A DNA stretch of 42,084 nt from a virus: positions 1 to 42,084 of IMG/VR virus record IMGVR_UViG_3300034105_002158; one strand, given 5' to 3'. Below the pieces are notes generated by a model. It ran no database searches and was not told the DNA's origin. It saw only the letters and a list, made by a program, of their open reading frames with translations. Below are positions 17,160 to 24,087 of the stretch, piece by piece. Made by a program: the position numbers and the translations under genes. Position 1 is the first letter of the stretch, and each line of letters opens with the position of its first letter.

Positions 17160-17165
17160 TATAAT
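17160..17165 (+). promoter_or_regulatory. -10 promoter, predicted leaderless
   Basis: TATAAT followed by six bases and the ATG at 17172. It starts a new unit just after the terminator at 17096-17127. Confidence 0.55.
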
Positions 17166-17171
17166 TATAAT

Positions 17172-17261
17172 ATGGCAATAAAATATTTTGTGTATAAAGT
17201 TATATTTAAAATAAAAAATATTTTTAAGAAAAATAAAAATAAGAATAGGTTCATATACTAA
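17172..17261 (+). CDS. 29-residue basic leader ORF of the SGNH/carbamoyltransferase unit
   Basis: 29 codons rich in Lys, Ile, Phe and Asn (begins MAIKYFVYKVIFK). It follows a -10 box at leaderless spacing, and its stop overlaps the next gene's ATG (TAATG). It may be a real small membrane-active peptide or only a device that carries ribosomes to the next start, which lacks a strong Shine-Dalgarno. Confidence 0.4.
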   Translation: MAIKYFVYKVIFKIKNIFKKNKNKNRFIY

Positions 17262-18256
17262 TGAACCCTCTATTGGCAATGATTGATGGTTATGAAACCG
17301 ATGAAGACTATTCAATGGCTAGTAAAAGATATAGAAATCTACTTTTAAAAAATACTCTTACAAGATATATAAATATAAACACAACGAGATTTGGACAAAA
17401 CAGGATAGACAATATCTTGGTAGATCCAAAAACAGAATATTCTATAAATAATTTTGGATATAGAGATGTTGACTGGATTGAAAAAGCAGAAATACTTGCA
17501 GTTGGTTGTTCAAATACCTGGGGCTATGGAGTTCCTGTAGATGGAAGATGGACAAATATTTTAGGTGAAAGAATTAATAAAGAAATTCGAAACCTATCAT
17601 TTCCTGGAGGGTCCATAAATGACTTAGTGGCTAAATCATTTGAATATTTTAAAATATTTGGTAACCCAGAAATTATGTTATGTTTGTTTCCAGATCCTTT
17701 TAGATTACGTCTACCAATTAAAAAAAATATAACTAAAGAGTTTAGACTTAATAAAGAAGATAGTAAGAATAATCTATCTATCCCTGATTTAACTTTTGGA
17801 GATATACAACTTGATGTTCATCCAGAACCAATTTCACAAAGAAATAAATATATTAAAAGACCTTATACTTATAGAGAGATATTGCCATTAGAGGTTCCGC
17901 TATTTTTTTCTATGCAAGCAATACACTTATTAGAGCAATACTGCAGATCAAACAATATAAAACTTATCTGGTCATCTTGGCATGTTGATACAGTAAATGC
18001 TTTAACTAATGATAAAGAAAATATATTTAGTGATGTTGTTTTTAATAAAGATTTAGTTATTGGTCATTATTTAAATAATATAAATGAATTAGAAAATAAA
18101 GAATTTGATGAAGACTGTCATAAAGAATATGAAAATTATTTTAAACACTGTTTTCATATTGGTGGTGATGTTGAAGATGGACTTGACCAGGCACACCCAG
18201 GAGTTCATAAACATATTCATATTGCAGAAGGATTTTATCAGGAAATGAATAAATGA
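17261..18256 (+). CDS. SGNH/GDSL-hydrolase-like protein 1
   Basis: 331 residues. Block I is AVGCSNTWGYG with the nucleophile Ser84, block II Gly is in SFPGGSIND (about Gly116), and block V is DQAHPG (Asp309, His312). This fits the SGNH esterase / O-acyltransferase fold. The gene overlaps the carbamoyltransferase by four bases (ATGA), and a paralogous protein lies on its other side. It may add or remove acyl groups on a sugar that is also carbamoylated. The substrate is unknown. Confidence 0.6.
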   Translation: MNPLLAMIDGYETDEDYSMASKRYRNLLLKNTLTRYININTTRFGQNRIDNILVDPKTEYSINNFGYRDVDWIEKAEILAVGCSNTWGYGVPVDGRWTNILGERINKEIRNLSFPGGSINDLVAKSFEYFKIFGNPEIMLCLFPDPFRLRLPIKKNITKEFRLNKEDSKNNLSIPDLTFGDIQLDVHPEPISQRNKYIKRPYTYREILPLEVPLFFSMQAIHLLEQYCRSNNIKLIWSSWHVDTVNALTNDKENIFSDVVFNKDLVIGHYLNNINELENKEFDEDCHKEYENYFKHCFHIGGDVEDGLDQAHPGVHKHIHIAEGFYQEMNK

Positions 18257-19674
18257 TAATTTTAGGAATTAACGAAACTTCCCACGACGCATCTGTATCT
18301 TTAATTAAAGATGGAGAAATACTTTTTGCGGGACATGCAGAAAGATATAGTAAACAAAAGAATGATTGGTATAACAACAAAGATATTATCTTAGATGCAT
18401 TAAACTATGGAACACCAGACTACATTGCTTACTATGAGAAGCCTTGGCTTAAAAGATCTAGAATAATGTTAAAGGGTGGCGCAGCAGACTGGAAGCCAAA
18501 CATTCCTTTAGATGTTCCAGTACACTACTTTAAGCATCACTACTCTCATGCAGCAGCAGGATACTACACAAGCGCATTTAACGATGCTGTAATTGTTGTA
18601 TTAGATGCAATAGGAGAATATAACACTTCAACTATTTGGGTTGGTGAGGGCGACAAGATTAAACTTAAGTATAAGCAAAACTATCCAGTTAGTTTTGGAC
18701 TATTTTATTCTGCTTTTACACAACTTATTGGACTTATGCCAAACCAAGAAGAATACATTATGATGGGAATGGCTGCCTATGGTGACTGGAAGCGTTACTA
18801 CAAAGAGGTTGATGAATATTTTCCTTCATACGATAAACAAAAATATAATTTTCATAAAGGAATTAATGACTGGGGAATGATAATTACAGAGCAAGATAGG
18901 TTTGATATTGCTGCAGCAGTACAAGTAGTGTATGAGCAAAGATTAAATCAGTTTATGCGTATGGCAAAGTCCCTTACTGGTAAAAAGAACTTAGTATTTA
19001 TGGGTGGTTGTGCCCTTAACTCTTCAGCAAATACATTGCTATGGAATATTTTTGATATGATTTGGATCATGCCTAACCCAGGAGATGCTGGTAGTTCTTT
19101 AGGTGCAGCAGCAGCCTTGTACGGAAAGCACCTTGACTGGAAGACTCCGTATCTTGGCTATGATCTTGGAGGAGAGTATCCTGTTCAGCAAATTGTGGAC
19201 GGTATATTAAAAGATGGAATCGTAGCAGTAGCAACAGGCAGAGCAGAATACGGTCCAAGAGCATTGGGCAATCGAAGCATTCTTGCTGACCCAAGAGATC
19301 CAAATATAAAAGATAAAGTTAATTTAATTAAACAAAGAGAGTTGTTTAGACCATTTGCTCCAGTAGTTATGGAAGAGTGTGCGTCTAAGTGGTTTGATAT
19401 GGATTTTGCAAGCCCTTATATGCAATATACAGTTAAGTGTCTTCAGCCAGATAAAATACCATCTGTAGTTCATGCTGATGGAACCTCAAGAGTTCAAACT
19501 GTAAATAAAGATCAACATCGTGGGTTATGGAGAGTTCTTAATAAGTTTTATATTGAAACTGGTGTTCCAATACTATTAAATACAAGCCTTAATATTAAAG
19601 GACAGCCACTACTAAATGATGAAAATGATATAGAAAAATGGCAAAAAACTTATAACAATTTAGTGATAAGATAG
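18253..19674 (+). CDS. carbamoyltransferase, NodU/TobZ family
   Basis: 473 residues. The Kae1-like N-terminal domain begins ILGINETSHDASVSLIKDG and carries the metal/nucleotide motif FKHHYSHAA (His95, His96, His99) and later GGCALNSSAN. The C-terminal carbamoyltransferase domain has EYGPRALGNRSILADPR. Family members make carbamoyl-adenylate from carbamoyl phosphate and ATP, then carbamoylate a hydroxyl group of a sugar, antibiotic or nucleotide. Placed between two SGNH proteins with a four-base overlap upstream. The target in this phage (cell-surface glycan, virion glycan or DNA base) cannot be read from sequence. Confidence 0.88.
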   Translation: MIILGINETSHDASVSLIKDGEILFAGHAERYSKQKNDWYNNKDIILDALNYGTPDYIAYYEKPWLKRSRIMLKGGAADWKPNIPLDVPVHYFKHHYSHAAAGYYTSAFNDAVIVVLDAIGEYNTSTIWVGEGDKIKLKYKQNYPVSFGLFYSAFTQLIGLMPNQEEYIMMGMAAYGDWKRYYKEVDEYFPSYDKQKYNFHKGINDWGMIITEQDRFDIAAAVQVVYEQRLNQFMRMAKSLTGKKNLVFMGGCALNSSANTLLWNIFDMIWIMPNPGDAGSSLGAAAALYGKHLDWKTPYLGYDLGGEYPVQQIVDGILKDGIVAVATGRAEYGPRALGNRSILADPRDPNIKDKVNLIKQRELFRPFAPVVMEECASKWFDMDFASPYMQYTVKCLQPDKIPSVVHADGTSRVQTVNKDQHRGLWRVLNKFYIETGVPILLNTSLNIKGQPLLNDENDIEKWQKTYNNLVIR

Positions 19675-19678
19675 TTTG

Positions 19679-20518
19679 ATGATTAATAAAAAATCAAACT
19701 TAAAAACAATTCCAGATATTTTTGTAAATAGGTCTTTAGAAGAAATGAGTCAGCATGCTATGCCTAAAACAGAAGCAGACTCTGTTTTTATTGAATATAA
19801 ACTAAACTCTCAAGGATATAGGTGCAATGAGTTTAGCAATCAAGAAATTTTAACTTTGGGATGTTCTCAAACAGAGGGACATGGAATGCCTATAGAACTT
19901 ACATGGCCTTATCTAATATCACAAAAAATGAATAAGGATTATATTAATTTAGCAAAAGGAGGAGAAGGAATACAAGCACAAATAGTTAAAGCATTTCAGT
20001 TTTTTAAAGAATTTTATCATCCAAAATATATATTTGCAGTATTTCCAATAACAAGGCTGGAAGTTCCTTTGATAAACCTTAGAGTAAAAAATGAAGGTAA
20101 TCATGAACGTGTAAAGTCTAGAGAAAATATAGGCAAAGCCATGCTATCTAACAAATTACTTGAAAAATTTTCTAAAGAACCACATATAGTAGAAAATATT
20201 TTGCCAGAAGAATTTGCAATTTTTTATAATATGTTATTTTTAAAAATGTTTATTCAGTATTGCAAATCAAATAATATAATATTATTGTGGACCTACTGGA
20301 ACGATTCGTCTTTAGAGCAATACTCATTTAAAGATTTTACAGATACATATTTTGAGACTAGTTCGCCAGAAAATAATTGTCACTTAGAGTTTTCAGATAA
20401 TAAATTTTTTGAGTACGCAGCAGACTATGAGTATTGGCATCCTGGTCATTGGGCATTTCACCAACAAATGCATATGGCAAATTCAATATATAGTACACTT
20501 TTTAAACAAACAGAATGA
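19679..20518 (+). CDS. SGNH-hydrolase-like protein 2 (paralogue)
   Basis: 279 residues from ATG 19679 (a TTG three bases earlier is possible). It has the same layout as the protein at 17261-18256: LGCSQTEGHGMP (Ser63), AKGGEGIQ and the C-terminal YWHPGHWAFH. At block V the acidic residue before His254 appears to be Glu251 rather than Asp. Both proteins share phrases such as YCKSNNI / YCRSNNI and KxFxFFKxF, so they arose by duplication. Differences in the catalytic block suggest divergence in activity. Confidence 0.55.
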   Translation: MINKKSNLKTIPDIFVNRSLEEMSQHAMPKTEADSVFIEYKLNSQGYRCNEFSNQEILTLGCSQTEGHGMPIELTWPYLISQKMNKDYINLAKGGEGIQAQIVKAFQFFKEFYHPKYIFAVFPITRLEVPLINLRVKNEGNHERVKSRENIGKAMLSNKLLEKFSKEPHIVENILPEEFAIFYNMLFLKMFIQYCKSNNIILLWTYWNDSSLEQYSFKDFTDTYFETSSPENNCHLEFSDNKFFEYAADYEYWHPGHWAFHQQMHMANSIYSTLFKQTE

Positions 20519-20565
20519 TATAAGTGACTGGGAAAGACCTATAACTTTAAAATGCAGTAATAAAA

Positions 20566-20574
20566 TGGTATAAT
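20566..20574 (+). promoter_or_regulatory. extended -10 promoter
   Basis: TGG plus TATAAT (20569-20574). The predicted transcript begins near 20581, just before an ACAGAC/GTCTGT inverted repeat and the G-rich ribosome site of the large secreted protein. Confidence 0.55.
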
Positions 20575-20581
20575 AACCCTA

Positions 20582-20596
20582 ACAGACATTGTCTGT
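20582..20596 (+). promoter_or_regulatory. inverted repeat in the 5' leader (hairpin or operator)
   Basis: ACAGAC, three-base loop ATT, GTCTGT: a perfect 6-bp dyad located at the predicted transcript start and four bases before the AGGGGG ribosome site. It could be an operator or an RNA hairpin that gates translation. Confidence 0.45.
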
Positions 20597-20611
20597 CCTA
20601 GGGGGAAGGTA

Positions 20612-22732
20612 ATCAAAAAACTAATACGAATAGCAGCAGCCACATTATTAGCATTTGGCTGGCTTCTTATTTCCCCAGAAGGTGCCCACTCTGATGATCC
20701 CCTCACAGTAGCAGCCCAAGAAATACAAGACCTTAACGATAGCATTGACGACCTTGGCTACAAGGATGAGTTCATATTTTTAATTGAAGAGGCAGAAGAT
20801 AAGTATGCCCTTGCAGTATCTGCAAAAGAAACCCAGACCCAAACCTCTACCACATATGATGCATCTCTTGTCTTAAAAGCCACGGCGGGAGAAGAAAAAG
20901 CATCAGCCCAAACAGCCGTAGACGAACAAACAGTAGTAGTGGCAACTGCATTAGAAGATAAGAATGATGCACAAGATGCTCTTGATATAGCCAATATAAA
21001 CCTTTCAACCCAGTCTGGCTCAATGACTGATATCACAACAGAAGATTTTAATAATAATAGTATAAATAATGGTAGACAAAATTGGCCAGCAGGTGCTCTT
21101 AGTATATTTATAGTTGGATCAATAGACTCAAATGGAAACTCTGTTGGCACTGAGGTTGCAATAACTTCAACAAATAATGGTGGATATTTTTATGGAAGCG
21201 ACCAGGTTCCAAGTAATGATTATACAAACCCACCAGCGTTGCATCTTCAAGCCCCAAGTCAAACACTTGCTTTTCGTGTTGCCAATTGGAGTGAGGGAGC
21301 AGTTACTCAGGTTAAATTTTCCGTTTATGCAAAAAATGGAGATGCCACTGCTATGGTCAGGCATACAGATGGAACAACATATAATTTTACAATTCAAAAC
21401 AATGTTAATTCAGATTATCCAGGATTTGTCCATCAAGAGGTTTTAGATGCGCTTCCTGGTAAACAAATTCATGAGATATATTTTTGGGCAGACAACAATG
21501 ACTGGTACATTATTGATAATGTAATTATAAAAACTATTATAGGAAGTGTTCCAAGCCAAGAATCAAGTACGGCGGTTGCCTCAGCACAGGCTGTATATAA
21601 TGATAAATTAAATATTTACAACCAAGCAGTTTCAACATTAAATGCTTACAATCAAACCTTAACTAATAAAACAACTGAGGCTGAGAATGCAAGTTTAAAT
21701 GTTGTAACGGCATTACAAAATAAAAATAATGCTATTAGTGCATACGATCAAGCAATTAATAATGTTAATAGTGCAATTGATGATGCATGGCGTTGCTATG
21801 ACGAGCAACTACAAAGAGAAATTCAATCTGCTATTGCCCAAGCAGCAGCCAACGCTGCAGCAAATCAACCCACCCCAGAGCCAAGTCCTGAACCAACTGC
21901 TGAAGAGCCACCTACTCCTGAGCCAAGTCCAGAACCTACTGCTGAGGAACCATCAACTCCAGAACCAAGTCCTGAGCCTACGGCAGAAGAGCCTCCTACG
22001 CCAGAGCCTTCTCCAGAGCCTACAGTGGACCCTACAGAGGAGCCTACACCTGAGCCTACCCCAGAGGAACCACCAACACCTGAGCCTTCTCCAGAACCAA
22101 CTACAGAAACAACTGAAGAGCCTGCTCCAGAACCTTCACCAGAACCTGGCCCAGAGCCAAAGCCAGAAGAGAACCCTTGGACTGAACCAGATGTAGTAAT
22201 TGAAGATGAGGTATTAGCAGCCCTTGTTCCTGAAAAAGGAACTGGAACAGAAGAAGATCTATCTAATGTTATTGCTAACCTTACAAGCAGTGATAATAAG
22301 TTAGTTACTCTTTCCCCTGAACAAGTAACAGCAGTTAGCCAAACACTTAGAGCCTTGACTCAAGAAGCAAAGGATGAGGTTGCAGAAGACCTTGGCATTA
22401 AGCCTTCAGAGGTTGCACAAATTGCTGAGCAGATGAAGTCTAACCCAGCACTGGCAGAAGCATTCGTTGAGTTTACAGATAGAGAGGCGGAGGCAGGAGA
22501 AACTCCAATGCCATTTACATTAGCAGATGCAGTAACAGAAGTACAAACAGAAGCATTCTTAGCAGACCCACTTGGAGCGGTATTTGCGGTGGACCCAGTA
22601 GAACTCCTATCTAATTTCTCTGAATTAGGTATGGATATGACAGACGACCAGAGAGAAAAAGCGCAAGAAGTAATTGTCCCAGTGATCATCGTATCACAAA
22701 TTGCAGGGGCAATGATAAGGAGGAACAAATGA
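20612..22732 (+). CDS. large secreted/virion surface protein with PEP repeats; apparent ATC start
   Basis: 706 residues if read from ATC 20612. No ATG, GTG or TTG exists in this frame between the stop at 20561 and a GTG at 20939. Yet the skipped part encodes a good signal peptide (KKLIRIAAATLLAFGWLL, then a hydrophilic mature start), preceded by AGGGGG at 20600-20605. After the signal come a coiled coil, a beta-sandwich/CBM-like domain (about 140-310), a second coiled coil, about 100 residues of PEPSPEPT-type repeats, a helical domain, and a hydrophobic C-terminus (IVPVIIVSQIAGAMI). Likely an adhesin or surface protein. The ATG of the next gene overlaps its stop. Confidence 0.6.
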   Translation: MKKLIRIAAATLLAFGWLLISPEGAHSDDPLTVAAQEIQDLNDSIDDLGYKDEFIFLIEEAEDKYALAVSAKETQTQTSTTYDASLVLKATAGEEKASAQTAVDEQTVVVATALEDKNDAQDALDIANINLSTQSGSMTDITTEDFNNNSINNGRQNWPAGALSIFIVGSIDSNGNSVGTEVAITSTNNGGYFYGSDQVPSNDYTNPPALHLQAPSQTLAFRVANWSEGAVTQVKFSVYAKNGDATAMVRHTDGTTYNFTIQNNVNSDYPGFVHQEVLDALPGKQIHEIYFWADNNDWYIIDNVIIKTIIGSVPSQESSTAVASAQAVYNDKLNIYNQAVSTLNAYNQTLTNKTTEAENASLNVVTALQNKNNAISAYDQAINNVNSAIDDAWRCYDEQLQREIQSAIAQAAANAAANQPTPEPSPEPTAEEPPTPEPSPEPTAEEPSTPEPSPEPTAEEPPTPEPSPEPTVDPTEEPTPEPTPEEPPTPEPSPEPTTETTEEPAPEPSPEPGPEPKPEENPWTEPDVVIEDEVLAALVPEKGTGTEEDLSNVIANLTSSDNKLVTLSPEQVTAVSQTLRALTQEAKDEVAEDLGIKPSEVAQIAEQMKSNPALAEAFVEFTDREAEAGETPMPFTLADAVTEVQTEAFLADPLGAVFAVDPVELLSNFSELGMDMTDDQREKAQEVIVPVIIVSQIAGAMIRRNK
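21868..22170 (+). repeat. Pro/Glu-rich tandem coding repeats
   Basis: Degenerate repeats of about 14 codons encoding (T)PEPSPEPTAEEPP-like units. They read as an extended, rigid linker. Base changes between units are largely synonymous, so the amino-acid pattern is what is kept. Confidence 0.85.
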
Positions 22733-22956
22733 AAATAATCAATAAGGCCACAAACCTGGTAGGCAAAATGCTAAAGGGATTAACTAAATGGTTTAAAGAC
22801 GCAGGTATGGAATTAATTGCACAAGCATTCACCCTCCTGGGCTTCTTTATCGCATGGCTAACTTTGACGGGATCAGCAAGAGACATTGTTGGTATTGCTG
22901 TAATGGCAACAACAGTTATCTGGTTAATCACAATCCCGCTAAGGAAGGAGAAATAA
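22729..22956 (+). CDS. small membrane protein, holin candidate
   Basis: 75 residues. An amphipathic, basic N-terminal helix (about 1-25) is followed by two hydrophobic helices (about 29-47 and 52-69) and a basic tail LRKEK. ATGA overlap with the previous stop; ribosome site AGGAGG. Size and topology fit class II holins, and another candidate follows at once. An endolysin gene lies 2.6 kb downstream. Confidence 0.5.
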   Translation: MKIINKATNLVGKMLKGLTKWFKDAGMELIAQAFTLLGFFIAWLTLTGSARDIVGIAVMATTVIWLITIPLRKEK

Positions 22957-22957
22957 A

Positions 22958-23242
22958 ATGGCAACTAAAAAAATAGTAGAACCCCCAAAGCAGGAGCACC
23001 CACAGAAAGCAATAACAAATATTCTAATGAGAATTCTTGCGGTATTTGCAGCATCAGGACTATCAGTCTTGGGAGCGGGAGCCGTAGTAGGAATTGACAC
23101 AGTTCAGGCAGTTATGCTTGCAGGACTCTTAGGAGTAGCAACAGTTATTGAAAGACTGGCAAGGGCTTTTTTGGACGATGGAAGGCTATCATTAGCAGAA
23201 ATAAATGATGCCTTTAAGTCTGTAGACAAAAAGGCTAATTAG
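22958..23242 (+). CDS. small membrane protein, holin-like
   Basis: 94 residues. A charged N-terminus (1-20) precedes two hydrophobic helices (about 22-45, LMRILAVFAASGLSVLGAGAVV, and 48-66) and a soluble C-terminal helix. Layout resembles holin-like proteins often found in actinophages. It lies one base after the neighbouring membrane protein, so the pair may act as holin and antiholin. That pairing is inferred. Confidence 0.5.
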   Translation: MATKKIVEPPKQEHPQKAITNILMRILAVFAASGLSVLGAGAVVGIDTVQAVMLAGLLGVATVIERLARAFLDDGRLSLAEINDAFKSVDKKAN

Positions 23243-23258
23243 TCATTATTGACGGTAG

Positions 23259-23288
23259 TTGACAGCCCTCTCTGGGCAATGGTATACT
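23259..23288 (+). promoter_or_regulatory. sigma-70/SigA-type promoter
   Basis: TTGACA (23259-23264), 18-base spacer, TATACT (23283-23288). The predicted start is near 23295, leaving a 26-base leader with GGAGAGGG ahead of the ATG at 23321. Confidence 0.65.
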
Positions 23289-23320
23289 TGAGTATCACCT
23301 ATCTGGAGAGGGCTTTTGCC

Positions 23321-23845
23321 ATGACTTGTATTGCTGTTGTTCGCCATGAAGATAAAATTTATATGGCAGGAGATCGTGGAGCATCAGATGATGGTACCAT
23401 TCTAGCACTTGAAGCACCAAAGGTTTGGAAGATAGGCCCATACCTAATTGGATATGCTGGAGCAATGGACGGAGAAAGAATCCGCTATAACTTTAAACCA
23501 ACTGCTCCTAACATTAAAGACACAGATAGATTTATGCAAACAAAGTTTGTTAAAGAACTAAAAGAATTTTATAATGAGTTTTGGGTAGACACATCTAAAG
23601 ATGGAGACCTTGGTTTAATCATTTCAGTTCGTGGTCAAATCTATGAGCACAGTTCCGCTGACATGTCTTTATCTAAGTACACACTGCCATACCTTGCTAT
23701 GGGTTCAGGAGCAGAGTATGCTTACGGGGTTTTATATGCAACAGATAAACAAAAAAATGCAAGAAATAGAGTGATTCAAGCAGTAAATGCTGCTATTAAA
23801 TTTAACCCATCATGTATGGGTCCAGTTGACATTGTCAGTATTTAG
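23321..23845 (+). CDS. proteasome-beta/HslV-like Thr protease
   Basis: 174 residues from ATG 23321. A TTG at 23249 lies upstream of the promoter and is rejected. After Met removal the protein begins with Thr1 (MTCIAVVR). In that numbering Asp17 (AGDRGAS) and Lys33 (EAPKVWKIG) fall exactly at the catalytic positions of proteasome beta subunits and HslV. Length also matches HslV. No propeptide and no HslU-type ATPase partner is seen here. It may form a self-compartmentalising protease that processes virion or host proteins. Other Ntn hydrolases are possible, but the T1/D17/K33 match favours this call. Confidence 0.75.
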   Translation: MTCIAVVRHEDKIYMAGDRGASDDGTILALEAPKVWKIGPYLIGYAGAMDGERIRYNFKPTAPNIKDTDRFMQTKFVKELKEFYNEFWVDTSKDGDLGLIISVRGQIYEHSSADMSLSKYTLPYLAMGSGAEYAYGVLYATDKQKNARNRVIQAVNAAIKFNPSCMGPVDIVSI

Positions 23846-23848
23846 AGA

Positions 23849-23854
23849 TATACT
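23849..23854 (+). promoter_or_regulatory. -10 promoter element, predicted leaderless
   Basis: TATACT overlapping the end of the upstream gene region, six bases before the ATG at 23861. Confidence 0.5.
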
Positions 23855-23860
23855 TTATAT

Positions 23861-24082
23861 ATGAGCGAAGAATTTGAAGAGATTCTAAAGGGTATTCAAG
23901 AAAATGAGTTAGATTATGATGAGTTTGAAATCTGGCTAAACAATGGAATTGAACGGGGATGGATAACAGAACCTTTCTGTAATACTCATGATGGCGATCC
24001 ATATATGAGTGAAGAAGAGCAACAAGAGTGGGAAGATGGCGGAGATCCTTGCCAGGTAGTATTTAAAATAAAGGAGCAGTAA
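23861..24082 (+). CDS. acidic small protein, function unknown
   Basis: 73 residues, very rich in Glu and Asp (over a third of residues), with aromatic residues and two cysteines (FCNTHDGDP, DPCQVVF). Net charge is strongly negative, as in DNA-mimic or inhibitor proteins of phages, but no family is recognised. It has its own promoter at leaderless spacing. Confidence 0.55.
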   Translation: MSEEFEEILKGIQENELDYDEFEIWLNNGIERGWITEPFCNTHDGDPYMSEEEQQEWEDGGDPCQVVFKIKEQ

Positions 24083-24087
24083 TTTAA

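Noticed and set aside
18253-19674. Carbamoyltransferase as a [NiFe]-hydrogenase (HypF) or tRNA t6A gene
   Set aside because: It lacks the acylphosphatase and zinc-finger domains of HypF and is longer than Kae1/TsaD, with the NodU-type C-terminal EYGPRALGNRS motif.
21729-22196. 155-codon plus-strand ORF in another frame over the PEP repeats
   Set aside because: Leu/Gln-rich low complexity caused by reading the Pro/Glu repeat out of frame.
23249-23320. TTG-initiated N-terminal extension of the proteasome-like protein
   Set aside because: It would lie across the TTGACA/TATACT promoter and would bury the catalytic Thr1; ATG 23321 has a ribosome site.
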